NCBI RefSeq assembly: GCF_035645195.1
Contig: NZ_DASQNA010000027.1
Coordinates: 1 to 64,000 of the forward strand
Direction: 5' to 3'
From: Paenibacillus sp.
GTDB taxonomy: Bacteria > Bacillota > Bacilli > Paenibacillales > YIM-B00363
DNA length: 64,000 bases
Position numbers and translations under genes: made by a program. Every line of letters starts with the position of its first letter. Position 1 is the first letter of the stretch. Shown in pieces: positions 49,207 to 57,635 of the stretch. Under the pieces are notes generated by a model. That model saw only the letters and a list, made by a program, of their open reading frames with translations, ran no database searches and was not told the origin of the DNA.

Positions 49207-49587
49207 TTACCCTCCTCGCGATTTTCGAATCGTAGCGTCCCGGAGCTGCTTCTTCGCGTCGTCCGCCGCGCGAAGCAGCTTGAGCAGCAGCTCGATTTCC
49301 TCGTCGGACAACGGCTCGCCGTTCCAGTGCAGCGAATTTTGGGGCGCGCCGGAAGCGTCGCTCGCTCTGGCGGGAGGCGCGGGAACGTCGGTCACGCCGA
49401 GCAAGTAATCTGAAGAGACGTTGAAAATGCGGGAGATTTCCGCGACGGTCGCAAGGGCTGGCTCCCGGGCGCCGCTTTCGTAGCCGGCTACGGTACTCTT
49501 GGCCGTGCCGATCCGATTCCCGAGCTCGAGCATGGACATCCGGTGCTTTCTGCGCAATTCTTTGAGTCTGGCCGAGAAAACGGTCAT
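49207..49587 (-). CDS. XRE-family transcriptional regulator
   Basis: A 126-residue protein with an N-terminal helix-turn-helix (FSARLKELRRKHRMSMLELG, then IGTAKSTVAGYESGAREP at about 26-43, and the closing helix SSDYLLGVTD). A proline/alanine linker and a C-terminal helical segment (LSDEEIELLLKLLRAADDAKK) follow, likely for dimerisation. ATG 49587 lies 9 nt after AAGGAG. Two GCGAAC-type inverted repeats in the divergent promoter region (49617-49667) are likely binding sites, so it may control both its own operon and the hybrid kinase operon. Confidence 0.9.
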   Translation of the reverse strand: MTVFSARLKELRRKHRMSMLELGNRIGTAKSTVAGYESGAREPALATVAEISRIFNVSSDYLLGVTDVPAPPARASDASGAPQNSLHWNGEPLSDEEIELLLKLLRAADDAKKQLRDATIRKSRGG

Positions 49588-49612
49588 GGGACATTACTCC
49601 TTAAAATTAAGA

Positions 49613-49667
49613 TTGATTCGCAGGGCGAACGAGCAATATAATGAGGTAAAGTTCGCGAAATGCGAAC
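49613..49667 (+). promoter_or_regulatory. Promoter of the hybrid kinase operon flanked by two GCGAA dyads
   Basis: TTGATT (49613-49618), 18 bp, TATAAT (49637-49642). TTCGC-AGG-GCGAA (49617-49629) overlaps the -35 side, and GTTCGC-GAAAT-GCGAAC (49651-49667) lies just after the start point. The shared half-site suggests one regulator, most simply the XRE protein encoded next to it. Confidence 0.6.
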
Positions 49668-49732
49668 TAACTTGTGCATATCGTAAAATCATGCCGTACT
49701 ACCCATTTTATCCGAACGGAAGGATCAAGGCT

Positions 49733-52522
49733 ATGAAAATAAGCGCGAAGCTCGGGGTCGGATTCGGTTCGATCGCGTCCACCATGCTGCTGCTGTCGGC
49801 GCTTGCCGTCGGCAGCCTCTCTCTCCTGGAGCAGCAGGTCAAGAACATAACGCAGTCGCAATATCCGAAGGTAGAAACGGCCGCCGCGATCGATCACGAC
49901 ATCGGCGTTATCGCTCGCAGCATGAGGAACTATGTCCTTGCCGCTTCTGAAACGGTCAGAACGGAGGAACTCCGGCGTCTGGAAGCCGCCGAGGCGTCGG
50001 CCGTCGAGTCGTTCGAAACGATGCGGCAGCTGGCGACGGACGAAGCGACCGCGGTCGCCGTCTCGAAGCTGGGCAGCGTCGGGGCCGACTACTTATTATA
50101 TCAAGACCAAGTGATGGACCTCGCGCAAGCGGGGCGAACGGCGGAAGCGTCGCGGCTGCTCACCGAAGAGGCCGGTCCGTTCCAAGCGCTCACGCAGGCC
50201 GTGGACGAGCTGCAGTCGGTCAGCCGGTTGTCCGTACAGCGGGCGGCGGCCGACGCGGAGCGGGAATTTCGGGAGAAGAGCGCCGTTCTGATCTCGATCT
50301 CCCTGCTCGCCCTAACGATCGGCGGCGCGGCGACGTTCTGGTTCAGCCGAACCGTCGTGACGGGGCTTCGCCGCGTGTCCGGCGTCATGAACGAATTCGC
50401 GTCCGGGACGATGGACGCGGCCATCCGCGTTACGTACCGGGCCAAGGACGAAATCGGCGCGGTCGCGGAAGCGTTCAACGCGATGGCCGACGCGCTGCAG
50501 CGCCGGCACGAAGAAGGGCGGCGCTGGGCGGAGGCGAACGAAACGCAGCTTTGGCTGCATACGCATCTGGATCGCCTGATCGTTTCGCTGCAGCAGGCCG
50601 AATCCGTGGAGGGGCTGTCGGAACGGCTGCTGCGCGAGCTGTCGCCCGTCGTCGGCGCCGTCTGCGGCGTCGTCTACGCCTCCGGGGCGGACGATCGCCG
50701 CTACGAGCTGGCGGGCGCGTACGCGATCCCGGCCGGCGCCGCCTCCCGGCTGCGTCCGTCGCTGACGGCCGAGGACGGGCTCGCGGGGCTCGCGATCGCC
50801 ACGGGCGAGCGCCAGCTGCTGCGCGACACGAAGCATCGCGAGCTGCGCATCTCCAGCGCGCTGCTCGATCAGCCGGCGTCGGCGATTTACGTCTACCCGA
50901 TCCGAGGCGTCGACCAGGTCGAGGCGGTGCTCGAATTCGCCGTTCGCGAGGAGCTGACCTACGAGCAGGAGGAGCTGATTCGGCAGCTGTCGACCCGGGC
51001 GGGCCTCTTATTCAACAAAGCGAAAAACCAGCATCGAATCGCTTCGCTGCTGCGCAAGTCTCAAGAGCTGACCGAGGAGCTGCAGCAGTATGCCGAGGAG
51101 CTGAACGCGCAGCAGGAAGAACTGATGCAGTCGAACGCGGAGCTCGAGGAGCAGACGGCGGCGCTGCAGCAGTCGGAGAAGCTGCTGCAGGAGCAGCAGA
51201 AACGGCTTACGACGATGAACGCGGAGCTGGAGGGGAAAGCGGAGGAAGCCGAAGCGGCGAACCGGGAGCTCGAGAAGCGGGCTCGTCAGCTGCTCGCCGC
51301 CTCCACCTACAAGTCCGAATTTTTGGCGAACATGTCCCACGAGCTGCGCACGCCGCTCAACAGCATGCTCATTTTGGCGAAGCTGTTGTCGGAAAACAAA
51401 GAGGGACGGCTGACGGACAAGCAGGTCGAGTACGCGGCGACGATTTACTCGTCGGGCAACGATTTGCTGTCGCTTATCAATCAAATTCTCGATCTCGCGA
51501 GCGTGGAGTCCGGCAAGATGCAGATCCAAGAGGAGCCGGTGCCGACGCGGGATGTGGAAGACTTCGTCCGGCGCAATTTCGGCGCGATCGCGCTGCAGAA
51601 AGGCATCGAGCTTCGGTTCGAAAGCGATCCCGACATCCCCGTCTCCGTGCTCACCGATCCGCTGCGGCTGCAGCAAATTTTGCGCAATTTGCTCTCCAAC
51701 GCGTTCAAATTTACGGAGCGCGGCAGCGTCACCTTCGCGATGCGGCGCAGGGAGCGGGGCGGAGAGCCGCCCGCGCTGGAGCTTGCGGTGCGCGATACGG
51801 GCATCGGCATCCCGAAGGAGAAGCAGGAGCACGTTTTCGACGCTTTCGTGCAAATCGACGGCTCGATCCGGCGGAAATACGGGGGCACGGGGCTCGGCTT
51901 ATCGATCAGCCGCGAGCTGGCCGCCATGCTCGGCGGGGAAATCCGCCTCGAGAGCGAAGTCGGGAAGGGCAGCGCGTTCACGCTGATCCTGCCGATCCGC
52001 AAAGCCGCTGCCGCGGCGAGGGAGCTGACCGAGGAGCTCGGGGCGGCGCTTCCGGAAATCGCGGCGTCCGCGCCGCCGATCGTCCCGACTGCGCCTGCGG
52101 CCGCTTCGGCCGCCGAGCCGGCCGAGCCGCGGATGCCCGCCTTCCCGGGACGCACGATTTTGATCGTGGACGACGATATTCGGAACGTCTTCGCGCTGTC
52201 GAGCCGTTTGGAATCATGCGGCGTGCAGACGCTGCACGCCGAGAACGGCAAAGCCGCCATCGAGGTGCTAGAGGCGCATGAGGAGATCGACCTCGTGTTG
52301 ATGGACGTCATGATGCCGGAGATGGACGGCTACGAAGCGATTCGCCGCATTCGGGCGAATCCGGTGTACGCGGAGCTGCCGATCATCACCGTCACGGCCA
52401 AAGCGATGAAAGAAGATCGCGAGATGAGCCTCTCGGCCGGAGCATCGGATTATATTACGAAGCCGATCGACATGGACCGTCTGATGACGCTGCTCGCCGT
52501 TTGGCTGCACGGCAAAGCGTAG
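49733..52522 (+). CDS. Hybrid sensor histidine kinase (HAMP-GAF-HisKA-HATPase-REC)
   Basis: A 929-residue membrane kinase: TM1 at about 8-30, an extracellular four-helix-bundle-like sensor, TM2 at about 183-202, HAMP, GAF (about 290-425), a long glutamine/glutamate-rich coiled coil (about 435-520), HisKA with MSHELRTPLNS and phospho-acceptor His536, HATPase_c (NLLSNAFKFTE, DTGIGIP, GTGLGLSIS), an Ala/Pro linker, and a receiver domain with Asp858 in LMDVMMPEMDGY. The start ATG 49733 follows AAGGATCAAGG; upstream codons are not protein-like. It heads an operon with a GGDEF-EAL response regulator and a DUF342 protein. Confidence 0.93.
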   Translation: MKISAKLGVGFGSIASTMLLLSALAVGSLSLLEQQVKNITQSQYPKVETAAAIDHDIGVIARSMRNYVLAASETVRTEELRRLEAAEASAVESFETMRQLATDEATAVAVSKLGSVGADYLLYQDQVMDLAQAGRTAEASRLLTEEAGPFQALTQAVDELQSVSRLSVQRAAADAEREFREKSAVLISISLLALTIGGAATFWFSRTVVTGLRRVSGVMNEFASGTMDAAIRVTYRAKDEIGAVAEAFNAMADALQRRHEEGRRWAEANETQLWLHTHLDRLIVSLQQAESVEGLSERLLRELSPVVGAVCGVVYASGADDRRYELAGAYAIPAGAASRLRPSLTAEDGLAGLAIATGERQLLRDTKHRELRISSALLDQPASAIYVYPIRGVDQVEAVLEFAVREELTYEQEELIRQLSTRAGLLFNKAKNQHRIASLLRKSQELTEELQQYAEELNAQQEELMQSNAELEEQTAALQQSEKLLQEQQKRLTTMNAELEGKAEEAEAANRELEKRARQLLAASTYKSEFLANMSHELRTPLNSMLILAKLLSENKEGRLTDKQVEYAATIYSSGNDLLSLINQILDLASVESGKMQIQEEPVPTRDVEDFVRRNFGAIALQKGIELRFESDPDIPVSVLTDPLRLQQILRNLLSNAFKFTERGSVTFAMRRRERGGEPPALELAVRDTGIGIPKEKQEHVFDAFVQIDGSIRRKYGGTGLGLSISRELAAMLGGEIRLESEVGKGSAFTLILPIRKAAAAARELTEELGAALPEIAASAPPIVPTAPAAASAAEPAEPRMPAFPGRTILIVDDDIRNVFALSSRLESCGVQTLHAENGKAAIEVLEAHEEIDLVLMDVMMPEMDGYEAIRRIRANPVYAELPIITVTAKAMKEDREMSLSAGASDYITKPIDMDRLMTLLAVWLHGKA

Positions 52523-52568
52523 TCAGGAGACAAACGATGCTTTTACTATAGTACCAGGGGGGGATAGG

Positions 52569-54728
52569 ATGAGCGCAGCGGTTAGCGAGCGAATCAACAT
52601 ATTAGTCGTGGACGATCGTCCGGAAAATTTGGTGGCGCTCGAAGCGCTGCTGTCGTCGAAATACGTCAATCTCGTGAAATGCGATTCTGGGGAAGCCGCG
52701 CTCAGATATTTGTTGAAAGAGGACTGCGCCCTCATCCTGCTGGACGTCCAGATGCCCGGGATGGACGGTTACGAAACCGCCCAGCTCATCAAGACGAGGG
52801 AGCGGTGCAAGGACATCCCGATCATTTTCATCACGGCGATCAACAAAGACCCGGAGCATGTCCATTACGGCTATGCCCTCGGCGCCATCGATTATATTTT
52901 CAAGCCGTTCGACCCGGACACGCTGAAAGCGAAGGTCGACAGCTTGCTAGAAATGCATTTGAGCAGCCAGAGGCTGGTCGAGCAGACGAGGCTGCTGAAC
53001 GAGAAAACGAAGGAGCTGGAGCAGGCGAACGCGAGGCTGCTACGGCTCGCCGCCGATCTGCAGCGGGCGGAAGCGATGGCGAAGGTGATCGGGGAGACGT
53101 CGTCGGACACGATGATCACGTTCGACGAAGAAGGCGTGATCACCTCCGTCAATCCGGCCGTGACCCGCATGTTCGGCTATGCCCGGGAGGAGGTGCTCGG
53201 CGGGTCGATCGACCGGCTGTTCCGGGAACCGTTCCTGCGGCGTTATGTCCGGTCGGGCGAAACGCCTTGGCCGAACGAGGATACGCTTGAGCTGGAAGCG
53301 ATCGACCGCGGCGGCGCGTTGTTCCCGGCGGAGGTGCAGCTGCACGAGACGCGCCTCGAGCAGCGCCGGATCTACGCCTGCACGATCCGGGACGCCACCG
53401 AACGGAAGGCGCAGCTCGAGCAGCTCGAGTACATGGCCTTGCACGACATGCTGACGGGGCTGCCGAACCGCATCCATCTGCACGAGGCCGTTCGCCGTCG
53501 CCGCGGGGAGCCGTTCGCGCTCATCATGTTCGACTTGGATCATTTTAAGACGATCAACGATACGCTTGGGCATTCGTACGGGGACGAGCTGCTGAAATGC
53601 TTGAGCCGCGAGCTGCTCGCTCTCGTGCCGGCGGACGGCGTCGTCGCGCGGATGGGCGGGGACGAATTCGCCGTCCTGCTGCCGAACAGCGGCGCCGCAG
53701 AGGCCGAGCGGGCGGTCCAGAGCATGATTCAGATCATCGAACAACCCGTGTCGGTCGACGGCATTACGCTCGCGGTCGGCGTCAGCATGGGCATCGCGCT
53801 CAGTCCGACGCACGGCGACGACCCGGAGACGCTGCTTCGATGCGCCGACGTCGCGATGTACTCCGCGAAGACGAGCAGCGTCGGCTACGCCGTCTACGAC
53901 AAGTCGGCGGACGGCAACAGCCCGTACCGGCTGTCGCTGATGGGCGATTTGCGCAGCGCCGTCGAGAAGGGGCAGTTCCGCCTTCATTACCAGCCGAAGC
54001 TCCGGATCGGCTCCCGCTCCGTCGCCGGCGTCGAGGCGCTGCTCCGCTGGGAGCATCCCGAGCACGGGTTCGTGCCGCCCTGCGATTTCATCCCGCTCGT
54101 GGAGCAAACCGGCTTCATCCATACCCTCACCTTGTGGGTGCTGGAAGAGGCGATCCGCCAATGCAAGGCGTGGGAGGATGCCGGCATCGACCTGCCGGTG
54201 GCGGTCAACTTATCCGTACGCTGCCTTCAGCATCAGCAGTTTCCCCAATTGGCGTCCGGCTTGCTGAGAAAATATAGGCTGCCGGAGCATAAGCTGCAGC
54301 TCGAAATTACCGAAAGCTTCCTGATGGCCGACACGGCCCGGGCGACGATCGTGCTGGAGCAGCTGCACCGCAGCGGCATTCGCCTCGCGATCGACGATTT
54401 CGGCACCGGCTTTTCCTCGCTCGCCTATTTGAAGCAGCTGCCCGTCTCCCAAGTGAAAATCGACAAATCGTTCGTCATGTCCATGCAGAAGGACGACAGC
54501 AGCGCGATGATCGTGCGCTCGATCATTCAGCTCGCCCACAATTTGCGCATGGGCGTCGTCGCCGAAGGCGTCGAATGCGCCGAAGCATGGGAGACGCTGA
54601 GCGGCTGGGGCTGCGACGAGGCTCAAGGCTTCTACATCGCGAAGCCGCTGCCCGCGGACGCCTTCGAAGCGTGGCTTAGGGACGAATGCGACGACGCGCG
54701 CTGGACGAAGGGCGGGGACGGCGCATGA
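52569..54728 (+). CDS. Response regulator with PAS-GGDEF-EAL (c-di-GMP cyclase/phosphodiesterase)
   Basis: A 719-residue cytosolic protein. The receiver domain (about 8-128) has Asp59 in LLDVQMPGMDGYE and the KPFDPD lysine motif. A coiled coil and a PAS domain (about 170-285) follow, then GGDEF intact at 363-367, then EALLRW at 489-494 with the IDDFGTGFSSLAYLK loop. It is likely phosphorylated by the hybrid kinase encoded just upstream (46 nt away). ATG 52569 lies behind GGGGGGATAGG. Its TGA overlaps the next start as ATGA. Confidence 0.94.
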   Translation: MSAAVSERINILVVDDRPENLVALEALLSSKYVNLVKCDSGEAALRYLLKEDCALILLDVQMPGMDGYETAQLIKTRERCKDIPIIFITAINKDPEHVHYGYALGAIDYIFKPFDPDTLKAKVDSLLEMHLSSQRLVEQTRLLNEKTKELEQANARLLRLAADLQRAEAMAKVIGETSSDTMITFDEEGVITSVNPAVTRMFGYAREEVLGGSIDRLFREPFLRRYVRSGETPWPNEDTLELEAIDRGGALFPAEVQLHETRLEQRRIYACTIRDATERKAQLEQLEYMALHDMLTGLPNRIHLHEAVRRRRGEPFALIMFDLDHFKTINDTLGHSYGDELLKCLSRELLALVPADGVVARMGGDEFAVLLPNSGAAEAERAVQSMIQIIEQPVSVDGITLAVGVSMGIALSPTHGDDPETLLRCADVAMYSAKTSSVGYAVYDKSADGNSPYRLSLMGDLRSAVEKGQFRLHYQPKLRIGSRSVAGVEALLRWEHPEHGFVPPCDFIPLVEQTGFIHTLTLWVLEEAIRQCKAWEDAGIDLPVAVNLSVRCLQHQQFPQLASGLLRKYRLPEHKLQLEITESFLMADTARATIVLEQLHRSGIRLAIDDFGTGFSSLAYLKQLPVSQVKIDKSFVMSMQKDDSSAMIVRSIIQLAHNLRMGVVAEGVECAEAWETLSGWGCDEAQGFYIAKPLPADAFEAWLRDECDDARWTKGGDGA

Positions 54729-56584
54729 GCGGCCGCGACTTGACCGACGAGGAGCTGCTGCGCCTGATCCGCGAGCTGGGAGGCGGCGGCGGTTCGCCGC
54801 TCGCGCCGTCGAAGTCCGATCGTTCGGTTCGGGCGGACGGCAGCTGGGCGATGATCGTCGGGGGCGACGTCGCGATCCATTACGGCGCCGGCTTCGCCGC
54901 GGGCGACATCGTCATGGAGGCGAAGCCGCCCGTCAAGCTGTACGTCAACGGCGCCGCGGTCGACGGGAAGGCGATATTGGAGAAAGGGGACCGGGTCGGG
55001 TGGAGCGTGGAAGAGCCGCCGATGTTCCGGATCCATGTTTCGCCGGACGGGATTCAAGCGCACCTGCATATCCGCGCGGCGGTACGGAAGCCGTGGCGGC
55101 TGCTCCCGAAGGAAGCTTCCTCGCACCTCGTCCTGGAGGCGGGGGAAGACGAGGAGGGGGCCGCGCAGCCGTTAAGCGCCGCGGACGTCATCGGCCGCAT
55201 TCACGAGATGGGCGTCTCGTGCAATTTGAACTTGCCGGCCATCCTGCAGGAAATCGCCGAGCCTACATACGAGCCCGTGTTGATCGCCCGGGGCGTCGAG
55301 CCGATCCCGAGCCGGGACGCCGAGCTGACGTTGTATTTCGCGGAGCGGATCGAGAGCGTGTTCCGCGAAACGGACGGTTCGATCGACTTCAAGAACCATC
55401 TTCGCATTCCGCAGGCGGCCGCGGGGGAGCGGATCGCGAGGCGAACAGCCCCCGTGCCGGGCGTCGCCGGCCGCAACGTGTTCAACCAAGCGATCGTGCC
55501 GCCCGCTCCGGCGGACGTCCCGATCCGCGCCGGACGTTACGTCGACATAACGCCCGACGGCGATGTCATCGCGCTGAAGGCCGGAAGGCCGAAGCTGTCG
55601 GGGGATCGCGTGAAGCTGTTCGACATCACGACGGAATACGTCGTGTTCGGGGACGTCGACCTTGCGAAGGGCAATATCGTCTTCTCCGGGGACGTCGTCA
55701 TCTACGGCGACGTGCTGGAGGGGATGATCGTCGAATCGCTCGGCAACACGTACGTGTTCGGCAACGTATACGGCGCCACGATTACGGCGACGGGCAGCAT
55801 CTACATCTCCGGCAACGCGACCAACAGCTATTTGTACTCCGGGTATTTCGGCGTCGTCTATAACCGGTTGTATTCGTACACGAAGGCGCTCGGCGAACAG
55901 CTGGAGTCGCTGCTCGCGGCGGCGGCGGAGCTAGAACGCGCCGTCCGGGCGCAGGGCAGAACCGCCCGGGTCGGGCACCTGCTCGCGACGCTCGCCTCCG
56001 CGAAATTCGCGGGCGTGCCGAAGACGATCCAGGAGTCGCTGGCTGCCCTGACGCATGTGCGCAGGACGGACGGCGAAGAATGGGGCGACCTGCGCCGGCA
56101 GCTGGAAGCCGTCTCCGGGCCGCTCGGCTTCCTCGGGCTGGCGTCGGCGGAGCCGCTGGAGCGGCTGCGCGAGCTGGCCTCTAGGTCGTTCGAGACGATC
56201 GAGCGGATGCAGGAGCGCCAGGTGACGATCCAGTTCGCACAGTGCAACGGTACGACGGTCAAGTCGAACGGCGACATCGCGGTAACGAAGGAGGGGACGT
56301 TCCAAAGCCGCCTCTTCGCCCGGGACGGAATCGTATTTAAGAGCAGCGGCGCCGTCTGCCGCGGCGGGGAGCTGGAAGCCGGCGGCCTCATCGCGCTTAT
56401 GTCCGTCGGCGGCCAAAGCGGCGGGGAAGCGGTCATCCGCTCCAACCAGCGCATCTTGGCAGAGCGGATTTACATGGCGAAGCTGTGCATCGGGCGAAGC
56501 GAGCAGTACGTGCAGCGGCCGATGCAGCAGGTGACCGCGTATTTGAACCGCGGCCGGCTCATCGTCGAAGGAGAAGCGATATAA
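54725..56584 (+). CDS. DUF342 (FapA-type) polymer-forming protein
   Basis: A 619-residue protein of the DUF342/FapA family. The N-terminal region up to about 150 is specific to this protein. The DUF342 core (about 155-360) includes IPSRDAELTLYF, RRTAPVPGVAGRNVF, VFGDVDLAKGNIVFSGDVVIYGDVLEG and VFGNVYGATITATGSIYISGNATNS, a parallel beta-helix-like pattern. A coiled-coil segment (about 380-510) and more beta-helix follow. Relatives act in flagellar assembly, cell envelope or surface sensing. Coupling by ATGA to a c-di-GMP enzyme suggests a shared role in surface behaviour, which is inference. Confidence 0.88.
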   Translation: MSGRDLTDEELLRLIRELGGGGGSPLAPSKSDRSVRADGSWAMIVGGDVAIHYGAGFAAGDIVMEAKPPVKLYVNGAAVDGKAILEKGDRVGWSVEEPPMFRIHVSPDGIQAHLHIRAAVRKPWRLLPKEASSHLVLEAGEDEEGAAQPLSAADVIGRIHEMGVSCNLNLPAILQEIAEPTYEPVLIARGVEPIPSRDAELTLYFAERIESVFRETDGSIDFKNHLRIPQAAAGERIARRTAPVPGVAGRNVFNQAIVPPAPADVPIRAGRYVDITPDGDVIALKAGRPKLSGDRVKLFDITTEYVVFGDVDLAKGNIVFSGDVVIYGDVLEGMIVESLGNTYVFGNVYGATITATGSIYISGNATNSYLYSGYFGVVYNRLYSYTKALGEQLESLLAAAAELERAVRAQGRTARVGHLLATLASAKFAGVPKTIQESLAALTHVRRTDGEEWGDLRRQLEAVSGPLGFLGLASAEPLERLRELASRSFETIERMQERQVTIQFAQCNGTTVKSNGDIAVTKEGTFQSRLFARDGIVFKSSGAVCRGGELEAGGLIALMSVGGQSGGEAVIRSNQRILAERIYMAKLCIGRSEQYVQRPMQQVTAYLNRGRLIVEGEAI

Positions 56585-56586
56585 CA

Positions 56587-56623
56587 GAACGAGGGAGAGG
56601 CCGCCTTGGCCTCTCCCTCGTTC
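56587..56623. terminator. Terminator between the convergent DUF342 and ku genes
   Basis: GAACGAGGGAGAGGCC pairs with GGCCTCTCCCTCGTTC, a 16-bp perfect stem with a five-base loop. T-runs are weak on both sides. Confidence 0.8.
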
Positions 56624-56625
56624 CG

Positions 56626-57573
56626 TTAACGCGTGCCGATCGGCGTCTTCGGCTCTCCCGCCGGCGCGCCGTCCTCGGCGCCGGCGGCGCGGCGCGGCCG
56701 CCCGCGCTTCTTCGGCGCGGCGGGAGCGCCCGCCCCTGCGCCGGTCCCGGCTCCGGCCGGCGCGCCCGCGCGGTCCGTCGCCGCGGCGATGTCCGGCGTC
56801 TTGCCCTGCGCCGCTTGGAGCGACGCCTGCAGCGCGCTCATGAGATCGATGACGTTCGTCCGGCGCTGCTCCGGCACGACTTCGATCTCTTGGCCCGCGA
56901 CCTTCGCTTGGATGAGCCCCATCACCTGCTCGCGGTAGTCGTCGTGATATTTCGACGGATCGAACGGTACGGACAGCTGCTCGATGAGCATCTTCGCCAT
57001 CAGCAGCTCCTTCTCGCTTACGGCGCCGCGAACCGTCTGGAGGTTCGGCACGTTGGCGGCGGAGCGCACCTCGTCCGGATAAAAGATCGTCTCCATGCTG
57101 ATGCAGCCGTCCACGATCCGGATCGCCGCGAGCGACGATTTGTTGCGGATCGTCACTTTGGCGATGCCGATTTTTCCCGTATCCTGCAGCGCGGCGAGCA
57201 GCAGACCGTACGCGTTCGCGCCGGTGTCGCCGGGGCCGAGATAATACGTTTTCTGAAAATAAATCGGATCGATCTCGCTTAAGTTGACGAAGTCGACGAT
57301 TTTAATTTCGCGGCTCGCGTCCGCGGAGAGCGCGTCCAATTCGTCCTTGTCGAACCGGACGAAGCGCCCTTTTTCGTATTCGAAGCCTTTGACGATTTCT
57401 TCGTTCTCGACGGGTTCCTCGCAGTGGGGGCAGCGGCGGCTGTACGAAATCGGCGTGCCGCATTTGCGGTGCAGCATACGCATCGAGATGTCCTTGTCTT
57501 CCGTTGCGGCGTACATTTTGACCGGGATGTTGACAAGCCCGAAGCTGATCGCGCCTTTCCAGATCGTATGCAT
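56626..57573 (-). CDS. ku: Ku protein (non-homologous end joining) with AT-hook-like tail
   Basis: A 315-residue Ku homologue that binds DNA ends and recruits LigD-type enzymes. It has the family start MHTIWKGAISFGLVNIPVKMYAA, a CxxC-type element (RRCPHCEEPVENEEIVKGFEYEKG), and the core motifs VDFVNLSEIDPIYFQKTYYLGP and YHDDYREQVMGLIQAK. After about residue 260 it has a low-complexity Ala/Gly/Pro tail with PKKRGRPRRAAG, which contains the GRP core of an AT-hook. ATG 57573 lies behind GGGAGG. A SigG-like promoter (57604-57633) precedes it. Confidence 0.95.
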   Translation of the reverse strand: MHTIWKGAISFGLVNIPVKMYAATEDKDISMRMLHRKCGTPISYSRRCPHCEEPVENEEIVKGFEYEKGRFVRFDKDELDALSADASREIKIVDFVNLSEIDPIYFQKTYYLGPGDTGANAYGLLLAALQDTGKIGIAKVTIRNKSSLAAIRIVDGCISMETIFYPDEVRSAANVPNLQTVRGAVSEKELLMAKMLIEQLSVPFDPSKYHDDYREQVMGLIQAKVAGQEIEVVPEQRRTNVIDLMSALQASLQAAQGKTPDIAAATDRAGAPAGAGTGAGAGAPAAPKKRGRPRRAAGAEDGAPAGEPKTPIGTR

Positions 57574-57603
57574 AACATAAGCCTCCCGCGGATCGTTTCC
57601 ATG

Positions 57604-57633
57604 TAGTATGGCACGATCAGGAGGAGGCTATCG
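57604..57633 (-). promoter_or_regulatory. SigG-like promoter of ku
   Basis: On the minus strand, CGATAG (57628-57633), 17 bp, CATACTA (57604-57610). The -10 is identical to the SigG consensus and to the box ahead of the ligD polymerase gene. It lies between the HD-GYP stop and the ku start, giving a leader of about 24 nt. Confidence 0.55.
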
Positions 57634-57635
57634 AA

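Noticed and set aside
49499-49732. Upstream extension of the hybrid kinase frame
   Set aside because: It overlaps the divergent XRE gene and the promoter. A signal-anchor-like start (MKISAKLGVGFGS) with a ribosome binding site begins at 49733.
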